DNA from: Lysinibacillus sp. ZYM-1
Lineage (GTDB): Bacteria; Bacillota; Bacilli; Bacillales_A; Planococcaceae
Assembly (NCBI RefSeq): GCF_001308875.1
Contig: NZ_KQ465121.1
Coordinates: 1-64,000, forward strand
Length of the DNA stretch: 64,000 nucleotides
Reading direction: 5' to 3'
Shown: in pieces, positions 51,293 through 60,512 of the stretch
Numbering within the stretch: position 1 is the first letter of the stretch
How the letters are laid out: every line of letters starts with the position of its first letter
Position numbers and translations under genes: made by a program
Notes under the pieces: generated by a model
Database searches by the model: none
What the model was told of the DNA's origin: nothing
What the model saw: only the letters and a program-made list of their open reading frames with translations

Positions 51293-51768
51293 TGTTTCAC
51301 CTGTTTCTTCTCTTTTTTATCTTCCATAATTAATCCAATCATTAATATAACAACAGCAATTGTTAATGCAGCATCTGCCACATTAAAAATCGGGAAATCA
51401 TAATTAATAATCGGAATCAAAACATCTACAAAATCGACCACTTCACCTCTAAATAAACGATCGATAAAATTCCCTATTGCTCCACCAAGTAAAAGCATTA
51501 AGCCCACTTGAAAAATCGGCTTCCCTTTGGCTTCTTTATGATAAAAATAGAGAATGGCACAAATGACGACAACCGTCACAATACTAAACAACCACATTTG
51601 CCCCTCTAGCATCCCCCAGGCTGCACCTCTATTTCGATGAGATAAAATGCCAAACCATGGGTCTAAAACAGCGATACGTTCACCATACTCCATATTTTTC
51701 ACAATTAGCCACTTTGTCCATTGATCCAATAATATGACAAAAGCAGCTAATCCGTAATATTTATACAC
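51289..51768 (-). CDS. lspA: Lipoprotein signal peptidase (signal peptidase II)
   Basis: This four-helix membrane aspartic protease cleaves prolipoproteins such as OppA and AppA of this window. The catalytic Asp residues lie in GNFIDRLFRGEVVDFVD and NVADAALTI, and DQWTKW sits in the first helix. An ATG at 51774 is only one base from GGAGG. GTG 51768, 7 bases from it, is the likely start (159 residues). In B. subtilis the upstream gene is ylyA and then ileS. Here the acetate-type symporter set is inserted instead. Confidence 0.94.
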   Translation of the reverse strand: MYKYYGLAAFVILLDQWTKWLIVKNMEYGERIAVLDPWFGILSHRNRGAAWGMLEGQMWLFSIVTVVVICAILYFYHKEAKGKPIFQVGLMLLLGGAIGNFIDRLFRGEVVDFVDVLIPIINYDFPIFNVADAALTIAVVILMIGLIMEDKKEKKQVKQ

Positions 51769-51883
51769 AAACATTCCTCCGTTCGCTCAACATCTAACCT
51801 ATTCTACCATATCAGCACCATTCACAATAACTAATATCTCATCAAAATATGGCGGATTCGAAATCTCTTGCAAATACAAAAAA

Positions 51884-51921
51884 GCTATTCCAATCACTTT
51901 TCAAGTAATAGAAATAGCCAT
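51884..51921 (-). terminator. Terminator of the symporter genes
   Basis: GCTATT (51886-51891) pairs with AATAGC (51915-51920), with partial pairing inside. On the minus strand a run of T residues follows, 12 bases after the symporter stop. Confidence 0.65.
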
Positions 51922-51932
51922 AACTTATTGTA

Positions 51933-53501
51933 TTATACTGTTTCAGATTCCTTTGAATGGACCCGCTTCATAAACTCATTGACATCAGCAGGTACCTTTC
52001 GATCTAATAGAGACACAATAATAACTGATAAGAAGCCTACAGGAACAGTCACAATTCCTGGAATTTTAAATTGTAAGAAACTCGGTAAAGTTCCTGGTAA
52101 AAAGATCATCCACATGGACACACCAAGCCCAATAAGTAATCCTGCAATGGCACCCTTCTCTGTCATGCCTCTCCACCAAATACCTAGAATGAATATTGGC
52201 GTAAATGTACTTGCTGCTACTGTAAAGGCTAGCGCTACTAAATGACCGATGGATGCATCCTTTACAAGGAGTCCAAGTGCCCCATATAAAATACCTAATA
52301 ATACAATGGCTACTTTTCCAGCTATGACACGCTGTTTTTGCGTAATGTCCTTCTTCATAATGTTAGCATATAAATCATGAGCGAGTGCCCCAGAGCTTGT
52401 AATAAAGAGCCCTGAAAGATTGGAGAAAATAGCAGCAAATGCACCCGCTATAACTAAGCCCAGTAACCATTTTCCACCTAGGGCAAGTGCTGTAGTAGGT
52501 ATCACCATATTGTTCCCGCCAAGCACTAGATCGCGCATAACCTCTTCACTAGCTGTTCCTGAGATGAAAATTGATCGACCAACAACCCCTAAATAAACAG
52601 CTAATAAAAAGAACGTACTAGCGATCCCGATAGCCATCAGGGCAGATTTACGAGCTGCTTTGGCACTTGGATTTGTATAAAAACGCAATAAAATATGAGG
52701 AAGTCCAATAGTTCCTAAGGCTAAACCAATAGTCATGCTAATAGTTTGCCAGAATGTAGGGAAATAAAAGCCTGTCCCTGTCCATGCCGCACCATCAAAA
52801 TTGACATCATTTCCATCTAATGCATATGGTGAAGTTCCTGTAATAGGACCGCTAAAGGAATTGATGGCCGCAAGAATTTTATCGTAATGCAAGCCACTAT
52901 ATACTGCTGCCACTAACATTACAATAAAAGCCCCAAGTCGAATCCATAGCTCTAAAGCTTGGTTGATGGTTGTTCCTTTCATTCCACCAATACCTACATA
53001 AAAAATCATTACTACACAGGTAAAGATAATGCCAAATTCATAGGAAGTACCGAAAAACATACTTAAAATTTGAGCAGCACCTAGTAATTGGGGAGCCGCA
53101 TAAAAGCCTGAGATTGCTAAAACTACAGCAACCGCTACAAGTCGTGCTCGTTTACTATGAAATCGATAGGCCAAAAAATCAGCTACCGTAAATGCTCCAA
53201 AACGTCTCAAAGGACCGGCTACGAAAATAGCTAATAAAGTTAAACCGATTGAGAAACAAAAAGCATAATAGGCCCCATCATACCCTAGTTGGAATGTTAA
53301 ACCAGCGATACCAAGGAATGTTGCTGCACTTAAATAATCCCCACCAATTGCAGAACCATTCGTAAACCAGCCAAAGCTTCGTCCTCCTACAAAGAAATCC
53401 GATGCTGTTGCATTTCTTTTTGTTAAATACGTAATGTATACAATCGTTCCCATTAATGCAATAGTCATTAACATCTTTGGTTCTAAAAGAGCTTCCATCA
53501 T
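51933..53501 (-). CDS. Sodium:solute symporter, ActP/YwcA-type (acetate or short carboxylate)
   Basis: This 522-residue SSS-family transporter has about thirteen helices. It opens with the ActP-like segment NATASDFFVGGRSFGWFTNGSAIGGDYLSAATFLG (residues 30-65), where sodium and substrate contacts usually lie. GLPHILLRFYTNP and ASTFTPIFILGIWWRG are also typical. It is paired with a DUF485 protein gene 24 bases upstream, as in yjcH-actP and ywcB-ywcA. The substrate is probably acetate or another short monocarboxylate. A divergent AraC-type regulator gene suggests inducible expression. Confidence 0.88.
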   Translation of the reverse strand: MMEALLEPKMLMTIALMGTIVYITYLTKRNATASDFFVGGRSFGWFTNGSAIGGDYLSAATFLGIAGLTFQLGYDGAYYAFCFSIGLTLLAIFVAGPLRRFGAFTVADFLAYRFHSKRARLVAVAVVLAISGFYAAPQLLGAAQILSMFFGTSYEFGIIFTCVVMIFYVGIGGMKGTTINQALELWIRLGAFIVMLVAAVYSGLHYDKILAAINSFSGPITGTSPYALDGNDVNFDGAAWTGTGFYFPTFWQTISMTIGLALGTIGLPHILLRFYTNPSAKAARKSALMAIGIASTFFLLAVYLGVVGRSIFISGTASEEVMRDLVLGGNNMVIPTTALALGGKWLLGLVIAGAFAAIFSNLSGLFITSSGALAHDLYANIMKKDITQKQRVIAGKVAIVLLGILYGALGLLVKDASIGHLVALAFTVAASTFTPIFILGIWWRGMTEKGAIAGLLIGLGVSMWMIFLPGTLPSFLQFKIPGIVTVPVGFLSVIIVSLLDRKVPADVNEFMKRVHSKESETV

Positions 53502-53525
53502 TCAACATTTCCCCCTTTGATTCAA

Positions 53526-53861
53526 CTACTTATTGGCTATATCGTATTTTTTTAGGCGCTTCTCGTACATGGCAGTATGCACATAAGCAATAATAAATGC
53601 CATTGCCATCATCACAACAGTTGTCACAAACCATGTAACTGTTATTCCACCCCAAACTTTCTTAAAGGCAAACGCTGGAGCAAACCAATTCATAACAGGG
53701 ATACTAAAAATCAAAATAAAGTAAAATACCGATAAAGCTAAACCTGTTGTAAATTCATCTTTCATAATTTTATTTGTTGCTGCATCTAGAGGTGGAAGAT
53801 CCTTTACATCAATGGTCCCTGCCTCCACGTATTCATAATCATGACTCCCTACTTCCGCCAT
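53526..53861 (-). CDS. DUF485 membrane protein, symporter partner
   Basis: This 111-residue protein has two membrane helices (about 42-62 and 74-97) and an acidic, soluble N-terminus. DUF485 proteins are almost always encoded directly before ActP-type symporters, as here. They may be small subunits or assembly factors, but the role is not established. AAAGGGGGAG precedes the ATG. Confidence 0.9.
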   Translation of the reverse strand: MAEVGSHDYEYVEAGTIDVKDLPPLDAATNKIMKDEFTTGLALSVFYFILIFSIPVMNWFAPAFAFKKVWGGITVTWFVTTVVMMAMAFIIAYVHTAMYEKRLKKYDIANK

Positions 53862-53892
53862 TGCAAACTCCCCCTTTTCTGTATCAGTAAAT

Positions 53893-53907
53893 AATTATCT
53901 GAAATTT
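53893..53907. promoter_or_regulatory. CodY-box-like site upstream of the DUF485-symporter genes
   Basis: AATTATCTGAAATTT matches AATTTTCWGAAAATT at 13 of 15 positions and lies 32-46 bases before the DUF485 start. A CodY site here would place the symporter under nutrient control. Confidence 0.45.
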
Positions 53908-53945
53908 CAAATTATTATTTACTACAATTATTCTATTCTATTTCA

Positions 53946-53974
53946 ACAGCAATATAGATATAAAATATTGCTGT
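53946..53974. promoter_or_regulatory. Palindromic operator candidate in the divergent region
   Basis: ACAGCAATAT (53946-53955) and ATATTGCTGT (53965-53974) form a perfect 10-bp inverted repeat with a 9-base spacer. A further ATTGCT half lies near 53988. It lies midway between the divergent symporter and AraC-type genes, so the AraC-type protein is the natural candidate to bind it. Confidence 0.55.
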
Positions 53975-54064
53975 ATTAGTACAAAAAATTGCTATTTTAA
54001 GTTAAAATATTTCTATCTTTTTTATTCTTAGGGGGCTGGTAGCATTTTAAAGGTGGTATGGTTT

Positions 54065-55270
54065 ATGGAAAGCTCATTTGACAAGCAACAAATGAGTGAT
54101 TGGTTAGAAGAGGTTTTGCCAAACGCTTTAGAGGAATGTAAAGAGCCAAAGCCAATAGATGAGGCCATTATTGTCTATGAAGTCAATCGGTTATTTGATT
54201 GGGTAAAAATTAATCGACTAAAAAGAAATTATCCTAATAGTATAATTGTCCCGATTGTTACAGAACACCTCACCTACTCGACTGGTATAGCAATTGAATT
54301 AGTTTTACCTGCACTTCTCATAAAACCATTACAAAAATCAAAATTTTTACGTATTGTAAAAAAGCTGTACACGTCATATCAGGATAAAAAGGCTAGTACA
54401 CTTACAATGCTCGAACTATCACAACAAATATCTCTGCACCATACTTCTCCCTTCCGAGAAGCATTTTTAAAACGTCTAATACGGGGGGAAATCGATGACG
54501 AGCAAGAAATCATACAATCTGCATCCTTTTTATCAACAAACTGTATTCCTAATATTGTGTTCTTAATACAGGGCTATGTTGATGTAAATGAAAAGAAAGC
54601 TATTCCACATGATGCATGTAGTATCATTACAACTGTTATTCGCCAGAAATTTGCTGATAAAGCGCCATTGTCTTTTTTACATTTTGAACGCTATTTACTT
54701 CTTCTACTGCGAATTCCTAATGACTATAACTCATTTAAACATTGGCCAGAAGGCAAAGCATCTTTATTAGAGGTCATCGAGACACTAAAGAAGGACCATT
54801 GTATCCATCTTTTTATGGGAGTTGGAGGTGTATTTCAGGATGCTATGCAAGTGAAGGAATCCTATAGTCAGGCACGAAAAGCACGAAGAAAACCGCCTAT
54901 CGATAACATTCATATACGTTATTACGAAGATTTAACCAAACATCAACAGCTTCAAAAAGCCATTCAATTTATAGAAGAGCATTTTGATGAACAACTTACA
55001 ATAAGTGATGTTGCTAAATCTATAAGCTTTAGTCCAACACATTTTAGCCGGCTATTTAAAAAAGAGACGGGTCGTAATTTTGTGGACTATGTTGCCTTTA
55101 CGCGTATTATCAAAACTTTACCCTTTTTACGAAAGTTCGATTATACAGTTGAAAAAATTTCCTCTACCTGTGGGTTCAATACGCCCAATTACTACAGTCT
55201 AACCTTTAAAAAATATGTTGGGATTTCGCCAACAGACTACCGTAATACGAAAGAAATTTTATTTAAATAG
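54065..55270 (+). CDS. AraC-family regulator with receiver-like N-terminus
   Basis: This protein of about 401 residues ends in a two-helix-turn-helix AraC/XylS DNA-binding domain (last 100 residues: LTISDVAKSISFSPTHFSRLFKK and a second helix ending GISPTDYR). The first 100 residues look like a receiver-type fold, but I see no clear phospho-acceptor Asp. The middle, with GVGGVFQDAMQVKESYSQARKA, resembles YesN/PucR-type regulators. GTG 54053 is in frame but lies inside the ribosome-binding site AAAGGTGG; ATG 54065 is preferred. It is divergent from the symporter pair and probably activates it. No cognate histidine kinase gene is adjacent, so the signal is unknown. Confidence 0.85.
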   Translation: MESSFDKQQMSDWLEEVLPNALEECKEPKPIDEAIIVYEVNRLFDWVKINRLKRNYPNSIIVPIVTEHLTYSTGIAIELVLPALLIKPLQKSKFLRIVKKLYTSYQDKKASTLTMLELSQQISLHHTSPFREAFLKRLIRGEIDDEQEIIQSASFLSTNCIPNIVFLIQGYVDVNEKKAIPHDACSIITTVIRQKFADKAPLSFLHFERYLLLLLRIPNDYNSFKHWPEGKASLLEVIETLKKDHCIHLFMGVGGVFQDAMQVKESYSQARKARRKPPIDNIHIRYYEDLTKHQQLQKAIQFIEEHFDEQLTISDVAKSISFSPTHFSRLFKKETGRNFVDYVAFTRIIKTLPFLRKFDYTVEKISSTCGFNTPNYYSLTFKKYVGISPTDYRNTKEILFK

Positions 55271-55284
55271 GTTGCTAATCTTTA

Positions 55285-55364
55285 AAGAATCTGCAAAAAC
55301 CTTATGAAAAAAGCAAGCCCCATAAAGGAGACTTGCTTATATGCTACATAGAATGCAGATTCTT
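55285..55364. repeat. Nested inverted repeat at the AraC-gene/ileS junction
   Basis: AAGAATCTGC (55285-55294) and GCAGATTCTT (55355-55364) are perfect 10-bp arms that enclose the ileS terminator hairpin. The whole could fold as a branched structure or cruciform between two convergent genes and may block read-through both ways. Confidence 0.6.
55307..55338 (-). terminator. Terminator of ileS
   Basis: AAGCAAG (55311-55317) pairs with CTTGCTT (55332-55338), extended by CCCC/GGAG pairing. On the minus strand six T residues follow. It lies about 45 bases past the ileS stop. Confidence 0.8.
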
Positions 55365-55382
55365 ATTATTCATTGATTCCAC

Positions 55383-58151
55383 TTAAATGTAATATTTTTC
55401 TACCACTTCTGCACAGCGAGTACAAACTGTTGGATGTGCCTCATTAGCACCAACTGTTTCTGAAATGGACCAACAACGATCACACTTCTCACCTGTTGCC
55501 TTCTCAACAACAATAGATACATGTTCAAGTACTAAAGCATTAGTTGGTGCTTCCTCGATTGTAGCTATCTCAAATGCAGAAACGATGGATAGTTGTGCAA
55601 AGTCAATGTTCGCATCGTTCAATAATGCCACAACATCTTCTTTTGCATACACTGTCACTTTTGCTTCAAGAGATTTACCAATCGTTTTAGCATTACGAGC
55701 CTCTTCTAAAGCTTTTAAAATATCGTCACGCACATCAATGATTTTTTCCCATTTTGCACGAAGACTTTCAAAATTCGCTTGTACATCTACCTCTGGGAAG
55801 TCCGTTAATTGAACAGAAGCTTCCTCTACAGTACCTTGAGCATGTAAGTAAGACCACATTTCGTCTGTAGTATGAGGGATAATTGGCGTCATAATTTTAA
55901 CTAAAGTCATTAATGTATCATAAATGACAGTTTGCATCGCGCGACGATCTTTATTGTCAGTACCTTCGATGTAAACAATATCTTTTGCAATATCTAAATA
56001 GAATGAAGATAACTCTACTGCTACAAAATTATTCACTACATGGTATACAGCAGCGAAATCATAACGATCATATGCAGCACGCACAGTCTTCAAAACATCC
56101 TGTAAGCGCATATACACATATTGATCCATTTCACGAAGGTCTGCATAGGCTACTCGATCTTTCTTTGGATCGAAATCAGCAATATTGCCGTGTAAGAAAC
56201 GGAATGTATTACGAATTTTACGATATACTTCTGATACCTGCTTCAACATATCCATAGAAATTCGCACATCAGCTGTGTAGTCTACAGATGCAACCCATAG
56301 ACGAAGAATATCTGCCCCATATTGATCCATTACCTTTTGTGGAATGATTACATTCCCTAATGATTTACTCATTTTACGACCATCACCATCAAGAACGAAA
56401 CCATGTGTTAAAAGCCCTTTGTATGGAGCAAAGCCGTTAATAGCTACAGATGTAATAAGAGAAGAGTTAAACCAACCACGGTGTTGGTCAGAGCCTTCTA
56501 AATATAGATCAGCTGGGTATTTCATGCCACGCTCTACAAGTACACCTTGGTGTGAAGAACCTGAGTCAAACCATACGTCCATAATGTCATTTTCTTTTGT
56601 AAATTCTCCGTTCGGGCTACCCGGATGTGTAAAGCCTTCTGGTAACAACTCTTTTGCTGTTTTTTGGAACCAAATATTTGAGCCATGCTCACGGAATAAT
56701 GCTGAGATATGGCTAATTGTTTCAGGTGTAATAATTGGTTCACCATTTTCAGCGTAGAAAATCGGAATTGGCACACCCCAAGCACGTTGACGAGATATTA
56801 CCCAGTCTCCACGGTCACGAATCATATTGTAAAGGCGTGTTTCGCCCCAAGCTGGTGTGAATGCAGTCGCTTTAACAGCCTCAAGTAATTCACCACGGAA
56901 CGCTTCAACAGATGCAAACCATTGTGGTGTTGCACGATAAATAACTGGTTTTTTTGTACGCCAATCATGTGGGTAAGAGTGCGTAATGAAACCAAGGCTT
57001 TCTAATGCGCCTACTTCTTTTAGCTTTTCTGTTACTAGTTTATTGGCATCATTATAAAATACGCCCTCAAACCCAGGTGCTTCATCCGTATAGCAGCCAC
57101 TATTATCAAGTGGGCTAAGAATATCTAAGCCATATTGTTTACTAATATGATAATCGTCTTCCCCGTGTCCAGGAGCTGTGTGAACACAGCCAGTACCTGC
57201 GTCAGCAGTAACGTGTTCCCCTATCATCACAAGAGATTCACGATCATAGAAAGGATGCTGAGCGACAATACGATCTAATGCCTCACCCTTCACTTCTTGA
57301 ATGACCTCAAACGCTTCCCATTCAAGAGCAGTTGCCACTGTTTCTAATAAATCTTTTGCAATGATGAATTTTTTATTTGCTACTGCAACGACAACATAGA
57401 TAAATTCTGGATTTAATGAGATCCCTAAGTTTGCTGGTAATGTCCAAGGAGTTGTTGTCCAAATGATAAATTTAGCATCTGTTGGTACGACACCCTTTGC
57501 ATCTTTAATAGCAAAGCTTACATAAATGGATGGCGATTTAATATCTTTATATTCAATTTCTGCTTCAGCAAGAGCAGATTCAGAAGACGGTGACCAATAC
57601 ACTGGCTTTAACCCTTTATAGATATAGCCTTTTTCTGCCATCTTACCAAATACTTCAATTTGGCGAGCTTCAAACTCAGGTTTTAATGTAATGTAAGGAT
57701 TTTCCCAATTACCACGAATACCTAAACGACGGAATTGAGCTCTTTGATTGTTAATTTGCTCATATGCATATTCTTCACAAAGTTGACGGAAAGCTGCTAC
57801 TGACATTTCTTTTCGTTTTACACCTTTATTTGTCAATGCTTGTTCGATAGGTAGACCATGCGTATCCCAGCCAGGAATATAATTAACATGGTAGCCAGTC
57901 ATTGAACGATGACGTGTAATCATGTCCTTCAATACTTTATTCAATGCATGTCCAATATGAATATCACCGTTTGCATATGGAGGACCATCATGCAGTACAT
58001 ATTCAGGGCGACCTTCTGTACGTTCCATTTGTAATTTGTTAATATCGATCTCATTCCATTTTTCTTGCATTTTCGGCTCATTTGCTGGTAAATTTCCACG
58101 CATTGGGAAATCTGTTTTTGGCATTAATAAAGTATCTTTGTATTCAACCAT
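55383..58151 (-). CDS. ileS: Isoleucyl-tRNA synthetase
   Basis: This 922-residue class I synthetase charges tRNA-Ile. HIGH lies at 65-68 in GDIHIGHAL and KMSKS near residue 597. An editing (CP1) domain lies between them and removes Val-tRNA-Ile. A C-terminal zinc site has CDRCW and CTRC. This is the shorter bacterial type common in Bacillus, the one usually sensitive to mupirocin. Expression is governed by the T-box leader upstream. Confidence 0.98.
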   Translation of the reverse strand: MVEYKDTLLMPKTDFPMRGNLPANEPKMQEKWNEIDINKLQMERTEGRPEYVLHDGPPYANGDIHIGHALNKVLKDMITRHRSMTGYHVNYIPGWDTHGLPIEQALTNKGVKRKEMSVAAFRQLCEEYAYEQINNQRAQFRRLGIRGNWENPYITLKPEFEARQIEVFGKMAEKGYIYKGLKPVYWSPSSESALAEAEIEYKDIKSPSIYVSFAIKDAKGVVPTDAKFIIWTTTPWTLPANLGISLNPEFIYVVVAVANKKFIIAKDLLETVATALEWEAFEVIQEVKGEALDRIVAQHPFYDRESLVMIGEHVTADAGTGCVHTAPGHGEDDYHISKQYGLDILSPLDNSGCYTDEAPGFEGVFYNDANKLVTEKLKEVGALESLGFITHSYPHDWRTKKPVIYRATPQWFASVEAFRGELLEAVKATAFTPAWGETRLYNMIRDRGDWVISRQRAWGVPIPIFYAENGEPIITPETISHISALFREHGSNIWFQKTAKELLPEGFTHPGSPNGEFTKENDIMDVWFDSGSSHQGVLVERGMKYPADLYLEGSDQHRGWFNSSLITSVAINGFAPYKGLLTHGFVLDGDGRKMSKSLGNVIIPQKVMDQYGADILRLWVASVDYTADVRISMDMLKQVSEVYRKIRNTFRFLHGNIADFDPKKDRVAYADLREMDQYVYMRLQDVLKTVRAAYDRYDFAAVYHVVNNFVAVELSSFYLDIAKDIVYIEGTDNKDRRAMQTVIYDTLMTLVKIMTPIIPHTTDEMWSYLHAQGTVEEASVQLTDFPEVDVQANFESLRAKWEKIIDVRDDILKALEEARNAKTIGKSLEAKVTVYAKEDVVALLNDANIDFAQLSIVSAFEIATIEEAPTNALVLEHVSIVVEKATGEKCDRCWSISETVGANEAHPTVCTRCAEVVEKYYI

Positions 58152-58254
58152 TAAAAAATTCCTCCTTTATTTTACATAAAGCATATCGACGCATTTCTCA
58201 TACGACAGTTATTGGCAAACTTATCTAAAACGATTCGCGGACAAATAAAAAAAG

Positions 58255-58522
58255 CCCTCAATCCCACAAAGGGACGAGAAGCTTCTACTCGCGGTACCAC
58301 CCTACTTGTAGCACAATTAATATAGCTTGCACTACCTCTTTAAAGCACATTAACGCCGTGCATCACGAAATAACTTACTTTTTTCAGTTATTTAGCTCAG
58401 AAGTGATGTTCATTGTTAGTTGCTTGTTTGGGCTTCCACTATCCCCAAATCGCTTCACCACACCTAACAAATACTGTCTTCGTCTTTGCTTCTATGCATA
58501 TGTCTGTACAACATAATTACTA
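58255..58522 (-). ncRNA. Isoleucine T-box riboswitch leader of ileS
   Basis: The minus-strand leader contains the T-box core AGGGTGGTACCGCG (complement of 58293-58306), which pairs with the uncharged tRNA 3' end. Next comes a terminator-like helix and a long T run (complement of 58254-58260). Stem I lies upstream with the specifier ATC (complement of 58405-58407), an isoleucine codon, and an apical GGGGATAGTGGAAGCCC segment. Uncharged tRNA-Ile would stabilise the antiterminator and switch on ileS. Confidence 0.93.
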
Positions 58523-58528
58523 TTACAA

Positions 58529-58557
58529 AGTATATGAAATTCAAACAATCGCGTCAA
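58529..58557 (-). promoter_or_regulatory. Sigma-A promoter of the ileS T-box transcript
   Basis: TTGACG (58552-58557) and TATACT (58529-58534) on the minus strand are exactly 17 bases apart. Transcription would start near 58522, giving a leader of about 370 bases before ileS. Confidence 0.85.
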
Positions 58558-58597
58558 GTTTCATTTATAATCGTTCGCCATGATATTAAAAGGAAAG

Positions 58598-59122
58598 CTA
58601 AATATCTTCGGATTCTTGTGCTTCATCCACTGATGCTTGAATTTCCGTTAAATCAATATCGTATTGAAGCAAATGATCCCAATCATCCGCATTTAATAAA
58701 TCAAGCTGTGCCTCAACAAGCATCTTGAAACGATTACGGAACACTTTAGATTGCTTTTTAAGCTCATCGATTTCAATTGTCACCTTACGCGCTTTCGTTA
58801 AGGCGTCATTGACGATTCGATCAGCATTTTTCTCAGCCTCTTTGACAATGAGCTTTGCCTCTTTTTGAGAATTTCTTCGTACTTCGTCTGCAGCTTCTTG
58901 TGCAACAACAATGGACTTCTGTAAAGTCTCTTCCAAAGAGCTAAAATGCCTCGCTTGTTCTAAGGACATTTCTAGTTGCTTATCAACTTCCTTTTTTTCG
59001 CGCAGCAAAATTTCATAGTCTTTAATGATTTGGTCTAAAAATTCGTTTACTTCATCTTCAGCATAGCCTCTGAAGGCTTTTGTAAACTCCTTATTATGTA
59101 TATCAATAGGTGATAATGGCAT
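58598..59122 (-). CDS. divIVA: Cell-division pole/septum organiser DivIVA
   Basis: This protein of about 174 residues has the DivIVA N-terminal membrane-binding domain (PLSPIDIHNKEFTKAFRGY, then DEDEVNEFL-like EDEVNEFLDQI) followed by a long coiled coil (about 30-150) and an acidic tail. It marks negatively curved membrane at septa and poles and recruits Min proteins and RacA-type anchors. A frame extension to 59182 is unlikely: AAGGAGAGAAGGA precedes ATG 59122. It ends the ylm cluster. Confidence 0.94.
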   Translation of the reverse strand: MPLSPIDIHNKEFTKAFRGYAEDEVNEFLDQIIKDYEILLREKKEVDKQLEMSLEQARHFSSLEETLQKSIVVAQEAADEVRRNSQKEAKLIVKEAEKNADRIVNDALTKARKVTIEIDELKKQSKVFRNRFKMLVEAQLDLLNADDWDHLLQYDIDLTEIQASVDEAQESEDI

Positions 59123-59217
59123 ACAATCCTTCTCTCCTTTTCGTGTACATTCGTATCTCCTATTATACAATTGTTCCAACAACTTAGCAGTAAAAATTAA
59201 TGAAATTTACTTTACTT

Positions 59218-60006
59218 TTAGCTTTTTTGGGCCAATCGACCGACTTGTAGACGGATTTTATCTTTCTTTGTACGGCCTTCCGTCATAATTATTTTCATAC
59301 GACCGCTTCCTCGTATTGATAAAATATCCCCTTCCTGTAATTCAAAAGCAACAGCATCACGCTCTGTCCAATTTACTCGCACTTTTTTACCAGTAATGAA
59401 AGCTTGTGCCTTTTGACGTGACACTTTTAAAACGGTTGCAATAATAACATCTAATCGCATAGAGGTAACTGTGTGTGCTTCCTCCAACCATTCTTCTTCA
59501 TTAATAAGGAGAGGCTCTTGTTCTTTAAGGGATTCTACATGTACCTTTACTTTACCAATACCTGTTAAATGTAATCGTACATATTCTGCCACTTCTTGTG
59601 CGACGACAAATTGTATCTGATGCTCATTTACACGAATATCACCGAATTTGCCGCGATTTAAACCTAATGATAATAAGGCTCCTAAAACATCCGGATGGCG
59701 TATTTGTACAAATTTAACAGGATAATGAAGTGTAAAAGCCATCAGTTGAAAGTCTTCATCAGTAGGTTCATAATAGGCTGGAAAAATGAGCATACGCTGT
59801 CTCTCCGCCTCGTTAAATAATCCTGCACATAACATGTTCATTGTGGCATCCTGCCCAATAACAGATGTCACTATGAAGCGCTGCCTTGGATCAAGAAAAT
59901 CTGTCAGCTTGGGCGCATAACGATCTTCAACCTCTCGCTGCCAACTTATTACCTGTTCAATAAAAGGTTGTTCATCTTTTCGAAAATGCTGAATCAAGTG
60001 CTCCAT
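59218..60006 (-). CDS. ylmH: S4-domain RNA-binding protein YlmH
   Basis: This 262-residue protein has a C-terminal S4 domain (about 180-245: RLDVIIATVLKVSRQKAQAFITGKKVRVNW). The N-terminal two thirds are the YlmH-specific domain. In B. subtilis YlmH binds 50S-peptidyl-tRNA complexes and takes part in ribosome quality control, which ties it to RqcH of this window. GAGGAGAC precedes the ATG. It follows yggT after a terminator-like hairpin. Confidence 0.92.
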   Translation of the reverse strand: MEHLIQHFRKDEQPFIEQVISWQREVEDRYAPKLTDFLDPRQRFIVTSVIGQDATMNMLCAGLFNEAERQRMLIFPAYYEPTDEDFQLMAFTLHYPVKFVQIRHPDVLGALLSLGLNRGKFGDIRVNEHQIQFVVAQEVAEYVRLHLTGIGKVKVHVESLKEQEPLLINEEEWLEEAHTVTSMRLDVIIATVLKVSRQKAQAFITGKKVRVNWTERDAVAFELQEGDILSIRGSGRMKIIMTEGRTKKDKIRLQVGRLAQKS

Positions 60007-60038
60007 CTCGTTGTCTCCTCTTTCTTCTTCGTTCCTAT

Positions 60039-60188
60039 TTACTTAGTTGATTGGATGAACATAGTATTGCCAATCATTAGTGCCTCGACACCATTACGGT
60101 AAAATTTTTCAGGTTCGTTCGAATAGCCCCCCGTTAAAATTACCTGACGCTTCCATTTTGTTGAATCCAGGTAAATAAAAAATCCCCA
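60039..60188 (-). pseudogene. Orphan open frame with protein-like content, no clear start
   Basis: I do not recognise this sequence. The frame between a TAG and a TAA has 49 sense codons. It includes VILTGGYSNEPEKFYRNG followed by VEALMIGNTMFIQSTK, whose composition looks more like a protein than AT-rich noise. There is no ATG before residue 38 and no ribosome-binding site. Its first codons lie in the terminator-like hairpin at 60179-60206, and it contains a TTACCTG/CAGGTAA inverted repeat (60140-60146, 60168-60174). It ends 32 bases before ylmH. It may be the 3' remnant of a lost gene, or chance. Confidence 0.3.
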
Positions 60189-60206
60189 CTAAAACGTGAG
60201 GATTTT
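60175..60206 (-). terminator. Terminator-like hairpin between yggT and ylmH
   Basis: AAAATCCCCAC (60179-60189) and GTGAGGATTTT (60196-60206) pair with one mismatch. On the minus strand a T-rich run follows. It implies that ylmH and divIVA are partly uncoupled from the upstream sepF-yggT message. Confidence 0.7.
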
Positions 60207-60210
60207 ATTT

Positions 60211-60492
60211 CTATACAAACATAAGAAATATTTTTTGAATGACTATCACAAGCCCTCTTTCAATAAAATTCAGCATAAAGATAGCCACAATTGGTGAAAT
60301 ATCAATCATACCAAGCGGCGGGATAAACTTTCGGAATATCCCCAAATAAGGCTCACACACTTTTTCAAGCATTCGTCCAATGGCTGAATTTTGAGCGGCA
60401 GGCACCCAAGACATTAAGATATATGCAATTAGCATAAATGAATAAATCCTAAATGCTATTGATACATAACCAAGTATTATAAAAAAAGTCAT
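60211..60492 (-). CDS. YggT family membrane protein (YlmG)
   Basis: This 93-residue protein has two hydrophobic hairpin segments and the YggT core SWVPAAQNSAIGRMLEKVCEPYLGIFRKFIPP. YggT/YlmG proteins are encoded beside sepF in many Gram-positives and are thought to help membrane or division organisation; the precise role is unsettled. The Shine-Dalgarno GAGGA is about 12 bases from the ATG. Confidence 0.9.
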   Translation of the reverse strand: MTFFIILGYVSIAFRIYSFMLIAYILMSWVPAAQNSAIGRMLEKVCEPYLGIFRKFIPPLGMIDISPIVAIFMLNFIERGLVIVIQKIFLMFV

Positions 60493-60512
60493 ATAAACTA
60501 CAATCCTCGCTA

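Noticed and set aside
51799..51885. Minus-strand frame of about 28 codons (ending VIVNGADMVE) upstream of lspA
   Set aside because: Looks mildly protein-like but is very short, has no ATG or ribosome-binding site and starts inside the symporter terminator.
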